A stretch of DNA of 10,086 nt from an uncultured Bacteroidales bacterium (lineage in GTDB: Bacteria > Bacteroidota > Bacteroidia > Bacteroidales > F082). Shown here piece by piece: positions 6,033-10,086 of this stretch (its first letter is position 1; each line of letters starts with the position of its first letter). Under the pieces are notes generated by a model. The model was not told the origin of the DNA. It worked only from the letters and a program-made list of their open reading frames with translations, and searched no databases. Location of the stretch: NCBI GenBank assembly GCA_946410535.1, contig CAMKAR010000054.1, forward strand, positions 1 to 10,086. Direction: 5' to 3'. The translations under genes were made by a program, and so were the position numbers.

Positions 6033-7544
6033 ATGGTGAAAACGAACCTCTATACAAACAAGAAACGCTGGAAATGGGCTTTGGCCGTCATCGCCTTGCT
6101 CATCATCGGTGTGTCGCTATGGTACACCAACCACCTCGTGAAATCGTTGGCCGAGCAAGAGTCGCGGCAGGTGAAGATGTGGGCCGCCGCCATGGAACAA
6201 CATGCCGTGATGATGAGCTCGACGGAAGAGTTCTTCAACAAGGTGAGCGAGCAAGAGCAACTGCGCATCGACCTGTTGGCCAACGCTTACCGCCGCATCA
6301 TGGACATCTCGTCGAACGAGAACACCGCCATCTATCTCGAAATCCTGCACAACAACATCAGCATCCCATTAGTCCTGACCGACGAAAAGGGCAATATCGT
6401 TTCGAGCGCCAACCTGCCACCTAACCAAGAGGAAAAGAAGTTTTTCGATGCCGAGATGAAGCAGGCCTACTCCATGTTCCCGCCCATCAAAATCGACCCT
6501 GGCTACGGCTTCGTGCAATACCTTTATTACAACGAGTCGCGCATCTATACCGACCTGAAGGCCGTTTTGGAAGACATGATCGACCACTTCATGGAGGAGA
6601 TCACGCTGAACTCGATGGGCGTTCCCGTCATCGTCACCAACGAGACACAAGACAAAATACTGAGCTACGGCAACTTGGACAGCATCATGATGCAAGACAC
6701 GAACTATGTGAGACAACAAATTGCCATCATGCGCAACGAGAACGAGCCGCTGCAAATCGAATTCATGAACAAGGGCAAGGCCACCATCTTCTACCGCACC
6801 ACCGACTTGGTGCAACAGATGCGCTACTACCCTGTCATCCAATTTGTTGTGTTCGCGTTGTTTTTGCTCATCGCCTATCTCCTCTTCAGCTATGCCCGAC
6901 GCTCGGAGCAAAACCAAGTGTGGGCAGGCATGGCCAAGGAAACGGCGCACCAACTGGGCACGCCGCTATCGTCGCTGATGGGATGGGTGGAACTACTGAA
7001 GATGCAGGAGGAACCTTTTGTGGGCACCCACGAGATGGAGAAAGACATCGAGCGGCTGCAAATCGTCACCGACCGTTTCTCGAAAATCGGCTCGGTGCCC
7101 GTGCTTGAGCCTACCGACATCAACTACCTCATCCGCGACACGATGGACTACCTACAGAAACGGTTCTCCAAGAAGTTCGAGTTTGAGATTAACCTGCCCG
7201 AGGGCGAGTTGATGATGCCGTTGGTGCCATCTCTATTCCGCTGGGTGCTCGAAAACCTGACCAAAAACGCCATCGACGCCATGGGCGACCACGGCAAAAT
7301 CACGCTTGACCTCATCGACGACGGCGACCATATCCACCTCGACCTGAGCGACACGGGCAAAGGCATCCCGAAATCGCAGCTCAAGCAAGTGTTCAACCCT
7401 GGTTTCACCAGCAAGAAACGCGGCTGGGGCCTCGGTTTATCACTGGCAAAACGCATCATCGAGGACTACCACAAGGGCAAGATCGGCGTGAAATCTTCGG
7501 TCGTTGGCGAAGGGACGACATTCAGGATAACCTTGAAGAAGTAA
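6033..7544 (+). CDS. Membrane sensor histidine kinase
   Basis: A 503-residue kinase of two-component signalling. TM1 is at about 15-31 (WALAVIALLIIGVSLWY) and TM2 at about 267-287 (VIQFVVFALFLLIAYLLF), leaving a periplasmic sensor region of roughly 230 residues with no family I can name. No HAMP domain separates TM2 from the H-box. The H-box AKETAHQLGTPLSSLMGW puts the phosphorylated His at 306. The ATP-binding domain has the N-box ENLTKNAIDAM (407-417), the G1 box SDTGKGIP (439-446) and the G2 box GWGLGLSLAKRI (464-475). It is 27 bp after rpoN and probably in the same transcript. The usual partner would be a response regulator, and next to rpoN an NtrC-like activator is an attractive guess, but none is in view. 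Its last 105 bp are overlapped on the other strand by the extended T9SS-sorted gene. Confidence 0.93.
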   Translation: MVKTNLYTNKKRWKWALAVIALLIIGVSLWYTNHLVKSLAEQESRQVKMWAAAMEQHAVMMSSTEEFFNKVSEQEQLRIDLLANAYRRIMDISSNENTAIYLEILHNNISIPLVLTDEKGNIVSSANLPPNQEEKKFFDAEMKQAYSMFPPIKIDPGYGFVQYLYYNESRIYTDLKAVLEDMIDHFMEEITLNSMGVPVIVTNETQDKILSYGNLDSIMMQDTNYVRQQIAIMRNENEPLQIEFMNKGKATIFYRTTDLVQQMRYYPVIQFVVFALFLLIAYLLFSYARRSEQNQVWAGMAKETAHQLGTPLSSLMGWVELLKMQEEPFVGTHEMEKDIERLQIVTDRFSKIGSVPVLEPTDINYLIRDTMDYLQKRFSKKFEFEINLPEGELMMPLVPSLFRWVLENLTKNAIDAMGDHGKITLDLIDDGDHIHLDLSDTGKGIPKSQLKQVFNPGFTSKKRGWGLGLSLAKRIIEDYHKGKIGVKSSVVGEGTTFRITLKK

Positions 7545-8786
7545 AAACAGAAATCCACCGACATAGATTGCCACGCTTCGCTCGCAATGACATGTCACGA
7601 TGATTCTTTGCGTTTGGCTATTACCTTCACGGTCATAGACCTTCAAGAGATAAACACCTTGACTCAGAGAACTCACGTTCACCTTTTCGCTCAGGCTCTC
7701 CATCAGTTTCTGACCCGTAACGCTATAGACCTCAGCCCTTTGGAAGCCTTCAGCCTCAATGGTCACCTCTTTGTCGGCAGGCACGGGATAGACCATGAAA
7801 CTGGCAGCATTGATTTCGTTCACGCCAGTCAGGTCGACATATTCCACACTAACCCAAAGGCCGTAGTATTCATTACTCTTCTCACCATTGCCGAATACCA
7901 TCTCGATATCGCCATCGTGCGACAGCCAGTCGTTACCTCCACCAAACTGAAGGGAAAGACCACTCACGGCGTTACCGTTGCCGTCATAATCGTATTCAAA
8001 CATCTGATGATCCACCCATGCTGAGCCATTCCATTCCTTCACGGTCTTCGTGGGGAACACATCGCCTTCATAATTGTAGGTCGTCAATTCATCGTTGACC
8101 CACGAAGTGCCCACCCAGTCTTGGTCGAGGATTTCAATGACACGCTCATTGAAATCAAGCGTGAAAACCTGTCTCTCATCGTTTTGCCAGGCACCGCCCT
8201 GCATGTATTGCATGACGAGTTCGATGGTGTTGCCAGTGCGAGTGTAGGTGTAAAGCTCGTCGGAAGCCCAATTGTTGCCGTTCCAATCCCAATAGAGGAC
8301 GGTGGTCACGTCGCCATTGTAGGTATAGACTTCCTTGGTGTCGTTCTCCCAATCGCCGTTTTCCCAATCCTGGTAAACCACCTCGCTCAAATCGAAACCA
8401 TCATAGGTATAGGAGGCACGGGCCTCGTTTTGCATCACGCCGGTTTCCCAGGCCGCCTGTGCCACTATTTCCAGGACATTGCCAGCAAAGTCATACTCGT
8501 AGGACAGCATGTAATAGTCCATCCAGCCGTCGCCACCGTCCATCTTCGTGAACTCTTCAATGAGATAATAATCATACTCATCGTAAGTGTAGACGGTACG
8601 ATACTTTTCTCCATAAGTGGTTTCCCAATAGGCAATTTGCGGCACGATGGTTGATTCGTCGCGAACGCCGTAGTGCTTCAGCACGTTTTGCGTCGCCTTC
8701 GATTTCAGGTTGAATTTTTGCTGGGCCATGCCCATGTTTCCAAACGCCATCACAATGACGGCCAAAGTGAAAAATGCTTTTCTCAT
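7440..8786 (-). CDS. T9SS-sorted secreted protein with 28-residue aromatic repeats and an abnormal C-terminal extension
   Basis: A 448-residue protein. The signal peptide is MRKAFFTLAVIVMAFGNMGMA, probably cut before QQKF. Residues about 63-290 are repeats of roughly 28 residues, each with a W-x-N/D-D/H corner and a YTYDG-like stretch; the corner residues are near 88, 118 (no Trp), 146, 173, 200, 229, 257 and 287. They recall YD-type beta-hairpin repeats, but I cannot name a family. Residues about 330-397 are a type IX sorting domain (VYPVPADKEVTIEAEGF, then AEVYSVTGQKL, LSQGVYLLKVYDREG, RIIV). Such domains normally end the protein within a few residues. Here 51 more residues follow: the first are encoded by a REP-like repeat (CHCERSVAI), the rest by the antisense of the kinase gene. 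This looks like loss of a stop codon. It is the last gene of a three-gene operon, 12 bp after the lipoprotein. Confidence 0.85.
   Translation of the reverse strand: MRKAFFTLAVIVMAFGNMGMAQQKFNLKSKATQNVLKHYGVRDESTIVPQIAYWETTYGEKYRTVYTYDEYDYYLIEEFTKMDGGDGWMDYYMLSYEYDFAGNVLEIVAQAAWETGVMQNEARASYTYDGFDLSEVVYQDWENGDWENDTKEVYTYNGDVTTVLYWDWNGNNWASDELYTYTRTGNTIELVMQYMQGGAWQNDERQVFTLDFNERVIEILDQDWVGTSWVNDELTTYNYEGDVFPTKTVKEWNGSAWVDHQMFEYDYDGNGNAVSGLSLQFGGGNDWLSHDGDIEMVFGNGEKSNEYYGLWVSVEYVDLTGVNEINAASFMVYPVPADKEVTIEAEGFQRAEVYSVTGQKLMESLSEKVNVSSLSQGVYLLKVYDREGNSQTQRIIVTCHCERSVAIYVGGFLFLLLQGYPECRPFANDRRFHADLALVVVLDDAFCQ
7560..7596 (-). repeat. REP-like palindromic repeat at the 3' end of the T9SS-sorted gene
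   Basis: The core on the minus strand is GTCATTGCGAGCGAAGCGTG, followed by GCAAT. ATTGC (7567-7571) and GCAAT (7584-7588) form the inner inverted repeat, and GACAT (7560-7564) with ATGTC (7592-7596) an outer one. I recognise this core as a short dispersed repeat seen in intergenic regions of many bacteria, where it often yields spurious CHCERS-type peptides. It is translated here as part of the preceding gene. Confidence 0.7.
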
Positions 8787-8798
8787 AGTTGTAAGTAT

Positions 8799-9326
8799 TT
8801 AGTTTTTAATGACATCGAAATAATAATACTCGCCGTTGATAGGTTCATAGTTGACGACACCCGTTCCAGGGTCGACTTCCTTGTAGGTGTTGACAGCGGC
8901 ATAGCCATGCAACCGCAGTTGCTGTTTGTCATTCTTCATCACATAAGCCGTCACATTATGGGCTATGATCTTGCCACCGTAATGTTGGATTCCCGTCGAC
9001 ATGCGGATCATGAAATCGTCTTCGTTGGGGGTGGGAATGCCTTCAATCGTTTCGGAATACTCCTCATCGGGGCAATTGATCGTAAATTTCAACTTGCCCG
9101 ACTCGGATGACAGCCCCTCGATTCTCACCTCGGCATCGGGGCAAGAATGGCGGTCAATCCCCTCAACACCATCGAAAGCTGTCGAGATGTTGGAAAAGGA
9201 ATAGGTGCCGATGACGCTCTCGTTCGTGTACCCATAATAATTTGTCCATTCGCTCTTCGGTTCCGTGCATGAAGCGAAGAAAAAGCTCAGCGTGCAAAGC
9301 AGAGCCAACAATTTGATGTTTTTCAT
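8799..9326 (-). CDS. Lipoprotein of unknown function
   Basis: A 175-residue protein with a clear lipoprotein signal, MKNIKLLALLCTLSFFFASC (Cys at 20). The mature part is about 155 residues with alternating polar and hydrophobic stretches suggesting a beta-rich fold (TYSFSNIS, LKFTINC, GGKIIAHNVTAYVMK, QLRLHGYAAV, GEYYYFDVI). I do not recognise a family; a small beta-barrel or sandwich is only a guess. It starts 4 bp after the upstream secreted protein and ends 12 bp before the repeat protein, so the three are almost certainly co-transcribed. As a lipoprotein between two T9SS-sorted products, it may act at the cell surface with them. Confidence 0.85.
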   Translation of the reverse strand: MKNIKLLALLCTLSFFFASCTEPKSEWTNYYGYTNESVIGTYSFSNISTAFDGVEGIDRHSCPDAEVRIEGLSSESGKLKFTINCPDEEYSETIEGIPTPNEDDFMIRMSTGIQHYGGKIIAHNVTAYVMKNDKQQLRLHGYAAVNTYKEVDPGTGVVNYEPINGEYYYFDVIKN

Positions 9327-9330
9327 AGTA

Positions 9331-10086
9331 TCAGTGTTTTATGATTAGTTTTTCCACGTTCACCACCTTGCCGGCCTCGTCCAGTCGCGACACGGTGAAA
9401 CAGCCTTGCGGCAGGTCGCTGATGGGCAGGCTAACATGGTCGGTTTGGCTAAACCTGATGTTTTTCAGTTCCTTTCCGTCGGCATTCGCAATGCGAATCT
9501 GCCCGTTGGCAGGCTCGCCCCAGCTGATGTTGACATTGCCTTGGGCCGGATTAGGAAACACCTGCATCCGTTGCTCAGGCATAAAATGCTCCTCTTCGCC
9601 AAGAGCCTCCTTGTCCCAAACGGCGATGGCATACTCGCCCGACTGAACATCATCGATGACGAAACGGCCTACACGCCAGGTGCTACCGGCATAAAGCGTG
9701 TATGGAATCTCATGCCAAGGCTCAGAGGCATTCTTGCGGTAGAGCAAAGTGGCCGAGTCGTTTTGCGTCTCAATGATGTCGCCATCATTGTTCTTGGAAT
9801 AGTCAAACCACGCTTCGACATTGGCCTCACCAAAATCATAGCGGTTGACCGTCCAAAAATGCTTCGACGAAAGTGTCAGATTTGGAATGAGGGGATCGTC
9901 GTAAGGCCCTACAAGGTGATTTTCGACACTGAAAAACACCGAATCCGTCAATGATGTGGCCTGCGCCGTGACGTATGCGAAGCTTTGTGACGAAGTGGAT
10001 TTCAGCATCATGTTTTTCTGTGTCTTTCCATCGAGCCAGCCATTGTGGAAATCGGCCAACAAGCCGACGGGCTCGAAACCGACCGA
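9331..10086 (-). CDS. C-terminal part of a T9SS-secreted protein, possibly an M1-type peptidase relative (5' end outside the window)
   Basis: The frame is open to the right edge (first visible residues SVGFEPVGLL), so the start is missing and at least 251 residues are seen. The last 75 or so are a type IX sorting domain (VFPNPAQGNVNISW, then IRIANADGKEL, LPQGCFTVSRLDEAGK, KLIIKH at the very end), a normal terminus unlike its neighbour downstream. The part before, with SSKHFWTVNRYDFGEANVEA, ATLLYRKNASEPWHEIP and SGEYAIAVWDKE, has the pattern I associate with the region between the catalytic and sorting domains of secreted Bacteroidota M1-like metallopeptidases. No catalytic residues are in view, so that is inference. 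It is upstream of the lipoprotein gene by 4 bp. Confidence 0.8.
   Translation of the reverse strand, partial: SVGFEPVGLLADFHNGWLDGKTQKNMMLKSTSSQSFAYVTAQATSLTDSVFFSVENHLVGPYDDPLIPNLTLSSKHFWTVNRYDFGEANVEAWFDYSKNNDGDIIETQNDSATLLYRKNASEPWHEIPYTLYAGSTWRVGRFVIDDVQSGEYAIAVWDKEALGEEEHFMPEQRMQVFPNPAQGNVNISWGEPANGQIRIANADGKELKNIRFSQTDHVSLPISDLPQGCFTVSRLDEAGKVVNVEKLIIKH

Noticed and set aside
6369..6953. 194-codon open frame on the minus strand
   Set aside because: It is antisense to the histidine kinase sensor and TM2 regions and gives no recognisable protein.
8121..8654. 177-codon open frame on the plus strand
   Set aside because: It is antisense to the repeat region of the T9SS-sorted protein; the regular Ile/Val pattern mirrors those repeats.
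10060..10062. TTG as the start of the secreted protein at the right edge
   Set aside because: The frame stays open upstream to the end of the window, there is no signal peptide after the TTG, and T9SS cargo needs one. The true start is outside.

Overview
The window looks like a chromosomal segment from a member of the Bacteroidota, most likely the Bacteroidales. Four things point there: lipoproteins with Bacteroidota-style signal peptides, two proteins ending in type IX secretion (T9SS) sorting domains, promoter-like TTG-N20-TAnnTTTG patterns, and weak or absent Shine-Dalgarno sequences. It also carries the bifunctional DAHP synthase/chorismate mutase typical of that phylum. Genes are clearly richer in G+C than the AT-rich gaps.

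Layout. 1-220 is non-coding, with a hairpin and a probable leftward promoter for a gene outside the window. 221-1057 holds two divergent small lipoproteins: a basic 87-residue one (-) and one that resembles a Rieske-fold protein without iron-sulfur ligands (+). 1058-1259 is non-coding, with a good promoter match pointing right that has no gene behind it, and a UUCG hairpin. 1260-2774 (-) is an unusual continuous reading frame: a GNAT acetyltransferase, then DAHP synthase, then chorismate mutase. The acetyltransferase part is flanked by two direct copies of a 55-72 bp repeat, and the joint between the first two domains is itself repeat sequence. 2981-7544 (+) is a probable operon: asparaginyl-tRNA synthetase (asnS), sigma-54 (rpoN) and a membrane sensor histidine kinase. 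A nested direct and inverted repeat lies between asnS and rpoN. 7440-10086 (-) is a tight three-gene operon: the C-terminal part of a large T9SS-secreted protein, a lipoprotein, and a T9SS-sorted protein built of about eight 28-residue aromatic repeats.

How the genes work together. The rpoN and kinase genes may form a signal-transduction unit, although no response regulator is visible. DAHP synthase/chorismate mutase controls entry to aromatic amino-acid synthesis. The leftward operon at the right end encodes cell-surface or secreted products.

The most notable theme is that short dispersed repeats appear to have reshaped two proteins. One repeat forms the joint of the GNAT-DAHP synthase fusion. 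A different, REP-like repeat seems to have removed the stop codon of the T9SS-sorted protein, adding about 51 residues after its sorting domain and making it overlap the kinase gene tail to tail. I did not find a clear new defence or mobile system. These repeat-made proteins are the best candidates for something undescribed.
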